A stretch of 64,000 nt of DNA from assembly GCF_000422665.1 (NCBI RefSeq), contig NZ_AUGM01000001.1, forward strand, positions 365,352 through 429,351, in the 5' to 3' direction. Position 1 is the stretch's first letter, and each line of letters opens with the position of its first letter. The translations under genes were made by a program, and so were the position numbers. This stretch comes from Ferrimonas senticii DSM 18821 (GTDB lineage Bacteria > Pseudomonadota > Gammaproteobacteria > Enterobacterales > Shewanellaceae). The notes beneath the pieces were generated by a model. The model saw nothing but the letters and a program-made list of their open reading frames with translations, ran no database searches and was not told where the DNA came from. Of the stretch, positions 33,465 to 43,217 are shown piece after piece.

Positions 33465-34451
33465 ATGGATAATCTGTCCCCATCTGACTTGAAATCAATA
33501 CTCCACTCAAAGCGCGCCAATATGTATTACTTGGAATATTGCCGTGTAATGCAAAAAGATGGGCGCGTGTTGTATTTGACTGAGGCTGATAAAGAGAACC
33601 TCTATTTCAATATCCCAATAGCGAATACCACAGTGTTATTACTAGGTAATGGCACTTCGGTTACCCAAGCAGCGATGCGCATGCTGTCACAAGCGGGGGT
33701 ATTGGTTGGTTTTTGCGGTGGTGGTGGCACGCCGCTGCACATGGCAACCGAAGTCGAATGGTTCACGCCACAAAGTGAATATCGGCCTACAGAATACCTG
33801 CAAGGCTGGCTGTCGTTTTGGTTTGATGATGAGCAGCGCTTTGCTGCGGCCAAGCAGTTTCAAAACGCACGAATTGAATATCTAAATAAAGTGTGGCGAT
33901 CAGACCGTGAACTCAGACTGGAAAATTTTAATCTGAACGACGATGTGATCCAACAATCGTTGGCAACCTTTCACCAGCGCACGGAATCTGCCAGCAAATC
34001 GGCGGATCTGCTTCTTATTGAAGCCCAGCTTACTAAAGCGCTGTATAAATACGCGGCGAATAACACGGGCAAAGAAGCGTTTACCCGTAAGCAGCAGCTC
34101 GATAAGAAAAGTACCGATAAAGCCAACCGCTTTCTTAACCACGGTAACTACTTAGCCTACGGGCTTGCGGCAAGTTGCCTATGGGTGCTTGGCATTCCGC
34201 ATGGCTTTGCAGTGATGCATGGAAAAACTCGGCGTGGGGCCTTGGTGTTTGATGTCGCAGACTTAATCAAAGATGCCATCGTGCTCCCTTGGGCATTTGT
34301 TTGCGCCAAAGAAAACGCCACCGAACAAGAGTTTCGCCAACAAGTATTGCAGGCTTTTATCGAGCACAAAGCCTCAGGGTTTATGTTCGATACCGTCAAA
34401 CAAGTCGCGCTACAGGGGCAAGATGAACAAGAGGATGATCTCGCATTATGA
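33465..34451 (+). CDS. cas1: Type I-F CRISPR integrase Cas1
   Basis: A 328-residue Cas1 of subtype I-F. The beginning, MDNLSPSDLKSILHSKRANM, is the family N-terminus; the frame is open to an ATG 12 bp upstream, but 33465 has GGGTGAG before it. NIPIANTTVLLLGNGTSVTQ and VLVGFCGGGGTPL are nearly invariant I-F blocks. The C-terminal half (HGKTRRGALVFDVADLIKDA) carries the His and Asp metal ligands of the nuclease. With the Cas2 part of the next protein it inserts new spacers. It overlaps that gene in ATGA. Confidence 0.97.
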   Translation: MDNLSPSDLKSILHSKRANMYYLEYCRVMQKDGRVLYLTEADKENLYFNIPIANTTVLLLGNGTSVTQAAMRMLSQAGVLVGFCGGGGTPLHMATEVEWFTPQSEYRPTEYLQGWLSFWFDDEQRFAAAKQFQNARIEYLNKVWRSDRELRLENFNLNDDVIQQSLATFHQRTESASKSADLLLIEAQLTKALYKYAANNTGKEAFTRKQQLDKKSTDKANRFLNHGNYLAYGLAASCLWVLGIPHGFAVMHGKTRRGALVFDVADLIKDAIVLPWAFVCAKENATEQEFRQQVLQAFIEHKASGFMFDTVKQVALQGQDEQEDDLAL

Positions 34452-37400
34452 TGGTCACTTTTGTCTCGCAATGTGAAAAAAACGCGCTGAAGAAAAGTCG
34501 CCGCATACTGGATGCATTCGCCAACCGAATTGGTGACAACACATGGCAAACCCTGATCACCGAAGAGGGGCTATTAACTGTGCAAAAAATGCTGCGCCAA
34601 ACCGCCAGCCGCAGCACCGCGGTCAGTTGCCACTGGATTCGCTCTCGCTCGCGCAGCCAGTTTCTGTGGGTCGTCGGCAACAAAAAGAATTTCAATGCAG
34701 AGGGTTATGTGCCGGTTAATAGTACGGAAAAAGACTTGCTCAACAGCGAGTATGAAAATGATTGGAAATATCTACCTCTGATCAAGTCGCTCGCGGCAAT
34801 GGCCGCTTTGCTGCATGACTGGGGTAAAGCCTCTTTACTCTTTCAAGAGAAACTAAACCCAGACATCCACACCAAGCACAAAGGCGACCCATTGCGCCAT
34901 GAGTGGGTCTCCTGCTTGTTGTTCCGCCAGCATGTGGTAAGCAACTCCAACGATAACTTCGATCAAGGTTGGTTAAAGGCACTGCTTAATCAAGGCATTG
35001 AAGAAAAAGCTTTTTCTAGCCAGACGTTGAGCGTCGAAAACCCTTTAGCCAATCTGCCTCAGGCGGCGAGTTTGATTGCGTGGCTGATCCTTTCTCACCA
35101 CCGTTTGCCCTTGCCCAAAGAACAGGAAATCTGTCACCGCCAGCGCGAAAAGCACAATGCTGATTTGGGAGATTTACTGGCAAGAATTACCCAAGAGTGG
35201 GGGTATGAAAACCGTTTTGACGATTACAACACGCTACTGGCTAAGTGTTTGACGTTTTCTAACGGAGGACTTTCACAGTCCAAAACTTGGCTCACCGCAC
35301 TGCAACAACGTAGCAATGATTTACTTCATCAATTGCCGTTACTTGAACAGGCAATGGATGATGGTAGTTGGCGTGTTATTTTACACCATGCGCGACTTTG
35401 CTTGATGTTGGGCGATCATTACTACTCATCGCAAGCTCAAGATGCCCAATGGCAATCACCGATAAAACTTTATGCGAATACCGATCCCAACACTAAAGCC
35501 CTAAAGCAACAACTTGATGAGCATTTGGTTCATGTGGCGAAAGTTGCGGTCAACACAGTAAAACTGCTGCCATTTTTTGAATCGGAACCGCTTAAAGCAA
35601 CCGGGCTGGCGGCACTCTCCCCTAGAGCAAACACCCCCAAAGCGTTTCGTTGGCAAGATAAAGCAGTGCGCAAGATAGTTCAGTGGCGACTGGGCAGTGA
35701 AGACAAAAGCCAAGGTTACTTTGTGGTCAATATGGCGAGCACTGGCTGCGGCAAAACCATGGCGAACGCCAAAATCATGCAGGCTCTATCAGAAGATGGC
35801 GAAAGCTTACGCTTTATCCTTGCGCTTGGCCTGCGCACGCTGACTCTGCAAACAGGGGATGAATACAAAAGCCGCTTAAAGCTAAATGAGAGTGATTTGG
35901 CGGTATTGATAGGCTCCAAATCCATTTTGGCATTGCATCAATCTGGTCAGCAAATTGACAAGCAAGAGTGCGAGCTAGAGCAAGCGCAAACGGGGTCAGA
36001 ATCAGCGCAAAGCTTACAAGAAGAAACGGATGAGCTGCATTGGCAAGGCATTTTGCCAGAAGAAGAGCTCACTACCGTACTGACTAACGAGAAAGACCGC
36101 AAGCTGCTTTATGCCCCTGTATTGGCATGCACCATCGATCACATTATGGCTGCGTCTGAGACCAAGCGCGGCGGGCGATACATTCTGCCGTGTTTGCGAT
36201 TAATGTCTTCCGATCTGGTGATTGATGAAATTGACGATTTTAGCGGCGATGATTTGATCGCGATTGGCCGTTTAGTGCATTTGGCTGGGATGCTTGGGCG
36301 CAAAGTGATGATCTCCTCTGCCACGATCCCACCAGATTTGGCCTTGGGCTTGTTCAATGCTTACCGCCAAGGCTGGGCGGTTTTTGCCGCCAGTCGTAAC
36401 CGCGTATCTAGTGTCAATGGCGTGTTTGTCGATGAATTTACCGCTCAAGTTCAGCTTATAGGCTGTAATGACAATGACTTAGCCAGTTACCTAGCGTTTC
36501 AGCAGGCGTTCATCCAAAAAAGGGTCACTAAACTCAAGCAACAACCCGCGAAACGAAAAGCAGAGATCATCCCTTGTGCCAAGCAGCCGGAACTTCCGAT
36601 TGCCGAACAATATTTCGCGCAGATCCAGCAGGCGATCCTCGCCAAACACGCCGCGCACAGCACACTTGATCCGCACAGCCAAGTGCAGGTGTCGTTTGGT
36701 GTAGTGCGCATGGCGAATATCCAGCCCTGCGTAGAATTAACCGAATACCTCCTTAGTTGTGATTGGCTAGAAGAGACGGAGGTGCGTTGCATGGCCTATC
36801 ACAGTCAGCAAGTGCTGTTATTGCGTCACGAACAAGAAAAGCATTTGGATGAGGTGCTCAAGCGCAAAGAAAAAGGCGATGAATTACCTGTGGCATTTGC
36901 TCACCCTATCATCCGCAGTCATTTAGAGCAGTGCCAAGCCAAGAATTTGATTTTTGTGTTAGTTGCTACACCAGTCGAAGAAGTTGGCCGTGATCATGAT
37001 TTTGACTGGGCGGTGATTGAACCCTCTTCTTATCGCTCGATTATTCAAATGGCAGGGCGGGTAAGAAGACACCGTGATGGCGAAGTGAGTGTGCCCAATA
37101 TTGGCCTTTTGCAATTTAACTACAAAGGGTTCAAAGGTGGAGAGCAGCGAGTGTTTCAACGCCCAGGTTACGAAATAGACCAAACTACCCAGCTGCAAAC
37201 CCATGATCTAACCGAGCTGGTGGATGAAGAAAGCTTATTGAATAGCGTAAATGCGATTGCGCGTATTCAAAAGCCGAGCCAGCTTACACCACACAATAAT
37301 CTGGCCGATTTAGAGCATTTTGCCACGGCAAAAACAGTCGGCATTGCGCAGATTGGCCAAACACCACAAAACGGCACCACTCGGCAAGATAGGTTTAATC

Positions 37401-37813
37401 GCCGCCGCGGCCCTAATACATTTTGGAGTGATCACCTGCACGGTCATATTCAGGGCTATTGGGGGCTGACGGCCTTGCCACAGAAATTCAAACGTTTTCG
37501 GCAAAGCGAGCCGAGCGTGCCGATCTATTTGCTTAAGAAAGCACGCAGCATCGAATTTGGTATCCGCGATGAGCAAGGTGGTTTGTCACCGATTGAGCGT
37601 ACGCTCAATATTCAGCACAAACCACTCTTACCAGAACAGCAAGGAAAATTATGGCTGACGCGTGATTACAGCCAACTTATCACTCAGTACAGCGCAGATG
37701 AGGAGCAGGAGCTTATCACCTCGCTGAAATATGGCGAACTCAGCTTTATTCATCGTGAGGATGAGCAGGCATACAAGTATAACGACCAGCTTGGGTTGGT
37801 TAATGTGAAATGA
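34448..37813 (+). CDS. cas3: Type I-F Cas2-Cas3 fusion (nuclease-helicase)
   Basis: A 1121-residue fusion. Residues 1-~95 are the Cas2 domain (MVTFVSQCEKNALKKSRRIL, TAVSCHWIRSRSRS). Then the HD nuclease with ALLHDWGKASLLF (His123, Asp124). Then a superfamily-2 helicase: Walker A TGCGKT with Lys436, LVIDEIDDF as the DExD box, SSATIPP, and motif VI QMAGRVRRHRDG. A C-terminal accessory domain follows. Such fusions are unique to type I-F; the protein both shreds target DNA after Csy-complex binding and partners Cas1 in spacer uptake. All catalytic motifs are intact. Confidence 0.97.
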   Translation: MMVTFVSQCEKNALKKSRRILDAFANRIGDNTWQTLITEEGLLTVQKMLRQTASRSTAVSCHWIRSRSRSQFLWVVGNKKNFNAEGYVPVNSTEKDLLNSEYENDWKYLPLIKSLAAMAALLHDWGKASLLFQEKLNPDIHTKHKGDPLRHEWVSCLLFRQHVVSNSNDNFDQGWLKALLNQGIEEKAFSSQTLSVENPLANLPQAASLIAWLILSHHRLPLPKEQEICHRQREKHNADLGDLLARITQEWGYENRFDDYNTLLAKCLTFSNGGLSQSKTWLTALQQRSNDLLHQLPLLEQAMDDGSWRVILHHARLCLMLGDHYYSSQAQDAQWQSPIKLYANTDPNTKALKQQLDEHLVHVAKVAVNTVKLLPFFESEPLKATGLAALSPRANTPKAFRWQDKAVRKIVQWRLGSEDKSQGYFVVNMASTGCGKTMANAKIMQALSEDGESLRFILALGLRTLTLQTGDEYKSRLKLNESDLAVLIGSKSILALHQSGQQIDKQECELEQAQTGSESAQSLQEETDELHWQGILPEEELTTVLTNEKDRKLLYAPVLACTIDHIMAASETKRGGRYILPCLRLMSSDLVIDEIDDFSGDDLIAIGRLVHLAGMLGRKVMISSATIPPDLALGLFNAYRQGWAVFAASRNRVSSVNGVFVDEFTAQVQLIGCNDNDLASYLAFQQAFIQKRVTKLKQQPAKRKAEIIPCAKQPELPIAEQYFAQIQQAILAKHAAHSTLDPHSQVQVSFGVVRMANIQPCVELTEYLLSCDWLEETEVRCMAYHSQQVLLLRHEQEKHLDEVLKRKEKGDELPVAFAHPIIRSHLEQCQAKNLIFVLVATPVEEVGRDHDFDWAVIEPSSYRSIIQMAGRVRRHRDGEVSVPNIGLLQFNYKGFKGGEQRVFQRPGYEIDQTTQLQTHDLTELVDEESLLNSVNAIARIQKPSQLTPHNNLADLEHFATAKTVGIAQIGQTPQNGTTRQDRFNRRRGPNTFWSDHLHGHIQGYWGLTALPQKFKRFRQSEPSVPIYLLKKARSIEFGIRDEQGGLSPIERTLNIQHKPLLPEQQGKLWLTRDYSQLITQYSADEEQELITSLKYGELSFIHREDEQAYKYNDQLGLVNVK

Positions 37814-37827
37814 TGGAGGGGAACTAC

Positions 37828-39090
37828 GTGTTAGACCCAGCAATCACCTCGTTCTTTGCAGAACGAAAAGAAGCGTGGCGTAAAAAAAATATCAGCGCCT
37901 CGATGCATGAGGATGCTGTGAAGGAGAAAGAGCAAGAGTGCGAACAGGTGTTTGCCTTGGCAAATTGGCTCCCCGATGCCGCTAAACGGGCAGGGCAGAT
38001 CTCGGTATCGACCCACCCGTGCACTTTCAGCCATCCCAGTGCACGAAAAAATACAAATGGTTACGCCTCGTCGATTATTGCTCACAACAAGCCAAGCGCC
38101 GATGGCTTTTTGCGTGCGGGCAATGTGAATGTAAAACCCGATGCATTGGGCAATGCTGCTGCGTTAGATGTGTACAAGTTCCTCCATTTAGAGCTGGAAG
38201 ACGGTCAAACTTTGCTATCGCATATTGAGCAAGAAAGTGAGTTAGTGAAGTCTTTGCTCAGTTTGCCAAACCTTGGTTATCAAGCCTTGCGTGATGGTTT
38301 TTTAAATATGGTGCGTTCAGACCAAGAAGACGTCTCAAGCTCCAAAATCAAGCAGGTTTACTTTCCTATCGCAGACGGAGAATATCATTTGCTCTCGCTA
38401 TTGACCCATTCGGGGCACTTGTATGAACTGCGCCGCCGACTTGATGGGCTGCGCTTTGGCGAAGACGTTAAACAAGCTCGTGAGTGCCGCAAACAGAACC
38501 AGTTCTATGCTAATGGTTATCGAGAAATTTACGGCCTGACGACCATAGGATTTGGTGGCACTAAGCCGCAAAATATCAGTGTGCTTAACAATCAAAATGC
38601 CGGTAAAGCGCACTTACTTAGCTCACTGCCGCCAGCTTTGAAATCCAGAGAAACACGCCTGCCCAAAAGCGACTTCTTCAAAGAGTGCTTCACCGCATGG
38701 CAAGCCAAAGAGGTATTAGACGCCTTACATCGCTTGTTTACCTCTGAGCACAACAACATCCATATTCGTGACGGACGCGACTATCGCATTCAACAATATG
38801 TTGATCTGGTGATTGAACGCATGTGGCAAGTGCGGTTTGCACTTACCGAGTATCAAGGTGAACTTGCCTCAGATCTGCCGCTGGAGCAAAAGATCTGGTT
38901 ATACCCTGAGTTTGAATCGCAACGTTCGGAACAAGATGAGTGGTTGGATGAAATCGTACGCTACATTTCACGCGGCTTACTCAGGCATTACAACAAAGGT
39001 AAGGTGATTGCGTCTCCCGTATTGCTGGCTGACGAAGAGTTACTGGCGATTGAAAAAGTGGTGAGCAATAGCAAGGAGCTTCTGCGATGA
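37828..39090 (+). CDS. csy1: Csy1 (Cas8f), large subunit of the Csy complex
   Basis: The 420-residue large subunit of the type I-F surveillance complex; it recognises the PAM with Csy2 and holds the crRNA 5' handle. The start is set at GTG 37828 (LDPAITSFFAERKEAWRKKN), seven bases after GGAGGGG; an ATG at 37810 overlaps the cas2-3 stop and is the alternative. The family's ISVSTHPCTFSHPSARKN block and a charged C-terminal part (LRHYNKGKVIASPVLLADEE) are visible. Overlaps csy2 by 4 bp. Confidence 0.93.
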   Translation: MLDPAITSFFAERKEAWRKKNISASMHEDAVKEKEQECEQVFALANWLPDAAKRAGQISVSTHPCTFSHPSARKNTNGYASSIIAHNKPSADGFLRAGNVNVKPDALGNAAALDVYKFLHLELEDGQTLLSHIEQESELVKSLLSLPNLGYQALRDGFLNMVRSDQEDVSSSKIKQVYFPIADGEYHLLSLLTHSGHLYELRRRLDGLRFGEDVKQARECRKQNQFYANGYREIYGLTTIGFGGTKPQNISVLNNQNAGKAHLLSSLPPALKSRETRLPKSDFFKECFTAWQAKEVLDALHRLFTSEHNNIHIRDGRDYRIQQYVDLVIERMWQVRFALTEYQGELASDLPLEQKIWLYPEFESQRSEQDEWLDEIVRYISRGLLRHYNKGKVIASPVLLADEELLAIEKVVSNSKELLR

Positions 39091-39974
39091 ATCTATTGAT
39101 CCTCCCGCATATTAAAATTCACAATGCCAATGCCCTCTCTAGCCCGTTTACGATTGGTTTTCCGGCGATGACGGCATGGCTTGGTTTTACCCATGCGCTT
39201 GAGCGCAAACTCAACCAAGCGGGTTTAAGTGATTTGATGCTGCACAGCACTGCGGTGGTCAGCCACCACTGTGATTTGCAAACGTATCGTGGTGACGGTG
39301 ATTTTGTTCACTCTATTGTTGGTACAGGTAACCCGCTCGATAAAGACGGCTCTCGCTCGGCATTCATCGAAGAAGCCCGTTGTCATTTAGAGGTTTCATT
39401 GGTGATTGAGTGGAACGGTAATGAAGAAAAACTCGAACAAGCGGATTTTATCGACACGCTCAAAGCGGTGATCGCCACCATGAAAATTGCTGGCGGAGAT
39501 GTTTTGAGCTTGCGAACGCCGTTTATTAAAAACCTTAACGAACAGAGCGAGCAGGAAACCAAAGCGTTAGTTAAACAACTGATGCCGGGTTACGTGCTGA
39601 TTGAACGTCGTGATCTGATGATTGACGCGATGCAGCAGGGCGAAGATGCGCTAGATGCATTGATTGGCTACCTCACCATCAACCACCACTGTGAGCAGCA
39701 AAATGACGCAGTGACTTGGCGCAGTGAACGCAAGGAAGCAGGCTGGATTGTGCCGATTGCGACAGGATTCCAGGGCATCTCGCCGCTGGGAGAGGCCAAA
39801 AACCAACGAGACCCTAACGTGCCGCACCGCTTTGCCGAAAGTGTGGTGACCCTTGGCGAGTTCGTCATGGCACATAAAATTCAGCACATCAACGAGATGC
39901 TTTGGCAACACGCACCCGATTTAGATAACGATCTTTACCTCTGTCAGCAAGTTAATGCGACCTACGAAAACTAA
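39087..39974 (+). CDS. csy2: Csy2 (Cas5f)
   Basis: The 295-residue Cas5-like subunit that caps the 5' end of crRNA together with Csy1. The RAMP-type beginning MNLLILPHIKIHNANALSSP, then FTIGFPAMTAWLGFTHALER and the glycine-containing APIATGFQGISPLG-type loop (here VPIATGFQGISPL) identify the family. ATG 39087 overlaps the csy1 stop. Confidence 0.95.
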   Translation: MNLLILPHIKIHNANALSSPFTIGFPAMTAWLGFTHALERKLNQAGLSDLMLHSTAVVSHHCDLQTYRGDGDFVHSIVGTGNPLDKDGSRSAFIEEARCHLEVSLVIEWNGNEEKLEQADFIDTLKAVIATMKIAGGDVLSLRTPFIKNLNEQSEQETKALVKQLMPGYVLIERRDLMIDAMQQGEDALDALIGYLTINHHCEQQNDAVTWRSERKEAGWIVPIATGFQGISPLGEAKNQRDPNVPHRFAESVVTLGEFVMAHKIQHINEMLWQHAPDLDNDLYLCQQVNATYEN

Positions 39975-39988
39975 TAAGGAAAAATATC

Positions 39989-41032
39989 ATGGCGAAAAAC
40001 AAAGACACCGCATCGGTATTAGCGTTTGAGAAAAAACTGGTTCCATCCGATGGTTACTTGTTTGGCACCAACTGGGAAAACAAAGCGCAACTCACGCCAT
40101 TGGCGCTGCAAGAAAAATCGGTACGCGGCACAATTTCTAACCGTTTTAATAAAAAAGACACTGGGGAGTTTACGAAAGACCCAGCAAAGTTGGATGCAAA
40201 AGTTGAAAGCCCCAACTTGCAACGCGTTGATGCGTGCGCATTGGGCCAAGGGCAAGACACACTAAAGCTACAGTTCACCCTAAAAGTGCTTGGCGGCCTT
40301 GCCCAGCCCTCAGCGTGTAATAACGCGTTGTTTAAACAAAGTTACGCTGCAGCGGTGAAGCAATATATTGCCAAGCATGGCTGTTTTGAGTTGGCGCAAC
40401 GCTATGCCACTAACCTCGCCAATGGCCGTTTTTTGTGGCGCAACCGAGTGGGCGCAGAAGAAATCGAAGTACAGGTCACCGCACTGAACAAAGGCGCGGA
40501 ACAAACATGGACCTTCGATGCCAAGCAGTTCAGCACGCGCTCGTTTGATCACTCCGATGAACAAGTAAACAGCTTGGCCGACCGCATTGCGCAAACCCTT
40601 TCCAGCGAATCCGACCACCTTATGCTGCAAATCGATTGCTTCGCTAAAGTGGGTAAAGCGCAAGAGGTTTATCCGAGCGAAGAGCTCGTGCTCGACAAAG
40701 GCAACAGCAAAATCAAGAAAAACAAAATTCTTTATGCGGTCAACGAGCAAGCCGCGATGCACTCGCAAAAAATTGGCAATGCACTGCGCTCTATTGATAC
40801 CTGGTACCCAGATTATGCATCGGAAGAGCACAGCGCTGGCGCGATTGCCATCGAGCCTTATGGCGCAGTCACTAATTTAGGTAAGGCATTCCGCACTCCG
40901 AAAGAGAAGCAAGATTTTTATACTTTCTTTGACAAATGGGCTCGTGGCGAAGAGCTGCCGCGTGAAGAAGACGCACACTATGTGGTCGCCGTATTGGTGC
41001 GCGGTGGGGTGTTTGGCGAAAGTGATAAATAG
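39989..41032 (+). CDS. csy3: Csy3 (Cas7f), backbone subunit
   Basis: The 347-residue subunit that coats the crRNA in six copies. Features: ASVLAFEKKLVPSDGYLFG at the start, NLQRVDACALGQGQDTLKLQ, FLWRNRVGAEEIEVQVTAL, and GAIAIEPYGAVTNLGKAFR near the end. AAGGAAAA stands before ATG 39989. 14 bp after csy2. Confidence 0.96.
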   Translation: MAKNKDTASVLAFEKKLVPSDGYLFGTNWENKAQLTPLALQEKSVRGTISNRFNKKDTGEFTKDPAKLDAKVESPNLQRVDACALGQGQDTLKLQFTLKVLGGLAQPSACNNALFKQSYAAAVKQYIAKHGCFELAQRYATNLANGRFLWRNRVGAEEIEVQVTALNKGAEQTWTFDAKQFSTRSFDHSDEQVNSLADRIAQTLSSESDHLMLQIDCFAKVGKAQEVYPSEELVLDKGNSKIKKNKILYAVNEQAAMHSQKIGNALRSIDTWYPDYASEEHSAGAIAIEPYGAVTNLGKAFRTPKEKQDFYTFFDKWARGEELPREEDAHYVVAVLVRGGVFGESDK

Positions 41033-41041
41033 GTGGCGGCG

Positions 41042-41680
41042 ATGAACGTCTACCAAGAGATCACCCTGTTGCCAGATGCCGATATCTCGCTTGGTTTTCT
41101 TTGGCAAAATGTGTTCCAGCAAGTACATATTGCTTTGGTGGAAAACAAAGTTGGCCCCAATGAGTCGGCGGTGGCGGTGGGCTTTCCTGATTATCGCAAC
41201 GCCCAGTTCCCACTGGGTAAGCGGTTGCGGTTGTTTGCCAATGACAAACAGATATTGGAAAAGCTCAATATCAACCAATGGCTCAATCGGCTTGAAGATT
41301 ATGTGCACATTAAAGGCATTAAAGCTGTGCCGGATGAAGTTAGCTACGTGAGTTTTGTACGCAAGCAAGTGAAATCAGCTGAACGTGTTGAGCGAGATAT
41401 GGCGCAAAAAGCCGCATTGTGGGCAAAAAAATCAGGCAAACCACTAACGGAATGCTTGGCTGAGCTTGAAAAAAGCAAACCCCGAGGACACAGCGAACTG
41501 CCGTTTATCTATCTGCATAGCCAGCAGACCAAACAACGTTCACCGGAAAAAAGCAGTAAGTTCCCGTTGTTTATTGATCTTCATCCTAGGGGGGAGCAGA
41601 CCCAAGGGCACTTTGACTGTTATGGGCTGAGTAAGAAAACGAGCACCCAGCAAATGTCGGCGGTGGTTCCGCACTTTTAA
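41042..41680 (+). CDS. cas6f: Csy4 (Cas6f), crRNA-processing endonuclease
   Basis: A 212-residue ribonuclease that cuts the pre-crRNA at the base of the repeat hairpin and stays bound to it. Start at ATG 41042 (MNVYQEITLLPDADISLGFL) after AGGTGG; with this start the catalytic His is exactly residue 29 (FQQVHIAL), as in the Pseudomonas enzyme. The Ser of LHSQQT and the Tyr of FDCYGLSKK match the other active-site residues. An arginine/lysine-rich region in the middle (VERDMAQKAALWAKKSGKP) fits the repeat-binding helix. Terminator 5 bp downstream. Confidence 0.95.
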   Translation: MNVYQEITLLPDADISLGFLWQNVFQQVHIALVENKVGPNESAVAVGFPDYRNAQFPLGKRLRLFANDKQILEKLNINQWLNRLEDYVHIKGIKAVPDEVSYVSFVRKQVKSAERVERDMAQKAALWAKKSGKPLTECLAELEKSKPRGHSELPFIYLHSQQTKQRSPEKSSKFPLFIDLHPRGEQTQGHFDCYGLSKKTSTQQMSAVVPHF

Positions 41681-41684
41681 GCAG

Positions 41685-41715
41685 TAAAGGGTGATTTTCA
41701 CCCTTTATTTTTTTG
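41685..41715 (+). terminator. Terminator of the cas operon
   Basis: TAAAGGGTGA / TTCACCCTTTA stem, short loop, seven T. Separates cas transcription from the array leader. Confidence 0.9.
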
Positions 41716-41761
41716 TTCTTTAAAAAGTTGAATAAAAACAATTTGTTGTGAATTTAGTCAT

Positions 41762-41791
41762 TTGACAAGGTAAAAGTTTGATTCTTGTTAT
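41762..41791 (+). promoter_or_regulatory. CRISPR leader promoter
   Basis: TTGACA (41762-41767), 18-bp spacer, TGTTAT (41786-41791) in an AT-rich leader (41716-41831). The predicted start is ~35 bp before the first repeat. Confidence 0.6.
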
Positions 41792-41831
41792 AACCGTTTG
41801 TTGTAAATCCATTTTTTTGCGATAGCCTATT

Positions 41832-43116
41832 GTTCACTGCCGCGCAGGCAGCTTAGAAAATTCCATGTTGATTATCGGGTTAACTCAAAAAGTTCACTGC
41901 CGCGCAGGCAGCTTAGAAAACCCAACTGCGCGATCGACTGCTGAGCTTGTCAGTTCACTGCCGCGCAGGCAGCTTAGAAAAGGCTGAAGCGCAAGCCGCA
42001 AGCAAAGCCAAAGTTCACTGCCGCGCAGGCAGCTTAGAAAATGAACATCGACTCATCCACCTGCAGCGATTCGTTCACTGCCGCGCAGGCAGCTTAGAAA
42101 AATTCATCCACCATGATCTGGTTGGTGGTGATGTTCACTGCCGCGCAGGCAGCTTAGAAAAGTCGCAGCAGCAGCCAGCGGCCAGCGCTTCGGTTCACTG
42201 CCGCGCAGGCAGCTTAGAAACGTGGGCGGCTGGCAATTGCTTTGCTGTGCATGTTCACTGCCGCGCAGGCAGCTTAGAAAACAAGGAGCAACAACCCATG
42301 GATCTATTCATCGTTCACTGCCGCGCAGGCAGCTTAGAAAACACCCCTGCGGTCTGACTCAGGAACTCAGCAGTTCACTGCCGCGCAGGCAGCTTAGAAA
42401 AAGTTGCTGGATAGACAGTGGTGGCACCGAAAGTTCACTGCCGCGCAGGCAGCTTAGAAAATGAAATTTTACGTTAAACAGTACGTTGATCAGTTCACTG
42501 CCGCGCAGGCAGCTTAGAAAACGATCGAAGGCGTTCGCCAACACGTCGTTGCGTTCACTGCCGCGCAGGCAGCTTAGAAATCAATCAACACTCGCCATCT
42601 TTGGCCCAATGCGTTCACTGCCGCGCAGGCAGCTTAGAAAAGCAATTTGAGCAACAACGAGTTGAGGGCGTCGTTCACTGCCGCGCAGGCAGCTTAGAAA
42701 ATGAAAAAAGGCGCAGAGCGTCGAATCGCTCAGTTCACTGCCGCGCAGGCAGCTTAGAAATCGCACAACTCGCCAGTGCTGGCCGTCAACTCGTTCACTG
42801 CCGCGCAGGCAGCTTAGAAAAACGCCCCACGGCGACCGGCGGCACTTGCCAGCGTTCACTGCCGCGCAGGCAGCTTAGAAAACTAGCATTGTGGCGTCTG
42901 AGGCCATCGGTTCGTTCACTGCCGCGCAGGCAGCTTAGAAATTTGGCCGGTTTGAAGTGGCCGCGATCTAGCCGTTCACTGCCGCGCAGGCAGCTTAGAA
43001 AACTACATCCACGCGCACGGCACCAAAGGCCAGGTTCACTGCCGCGCAGGCAGCTTAGAAAGCTCCGGGGCGGAACTATAGGGTTTGCGTTCACTGCCTC
43101 GCAGGCACATCTGAGT
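41832..43116 (+). CRISPR. Type I-F CRISPR array, 21 intact repeats and one decayed repeat
   Basis: The 28-bp repeat begins GTTCACTGCCGCGCAGG and ends CAGCTTAGAAA; it folds through CTGCC/GGCAG, the Csy4 hairpin. Twenty-one copies start at 41832, 41892, 41953, then each 60 bp to 42793, then 42854, 42914, 42974 and 43034. Spacers are 32 nt, except two of 33 nt (after the repeats at 41892 and 42793). After the last intact repeat (ends 43061) comes a 27-nt spacer and a degenerate repeat from 43089 with CTC for CGC and a lost 3' half. The identical repeats and leader on the left show that new spacers enter at the cas side. All spacers differ. Confidence 0.98.
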
Positions 43117-43217
43117 GTTGATCCGACAAATGCAGTTCCGGTGAGAGAGTGGCAGCCCTCCAATTTCTAACCGCAGTCAAAAGTAGAGGTTAGGCCGTCA
43201 ATTCATCACTAAATATT

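Noticed and set aside
33465-43116. CRISPR locus as part of a Tn7-like transposon
   Set aside because: cas1 and cas2-3 are present and full length and no tnsABCD or tniQ genes are in the window.
41947-43170. Repeat-containing open frames (plus-strand ones with HCRAGSLE, minus-strand ones with FLSCLRGSE)
   Set aside because: They are translations of the CRISPR repeats, whose ~60-bp period keeps the frame open; not proteins.
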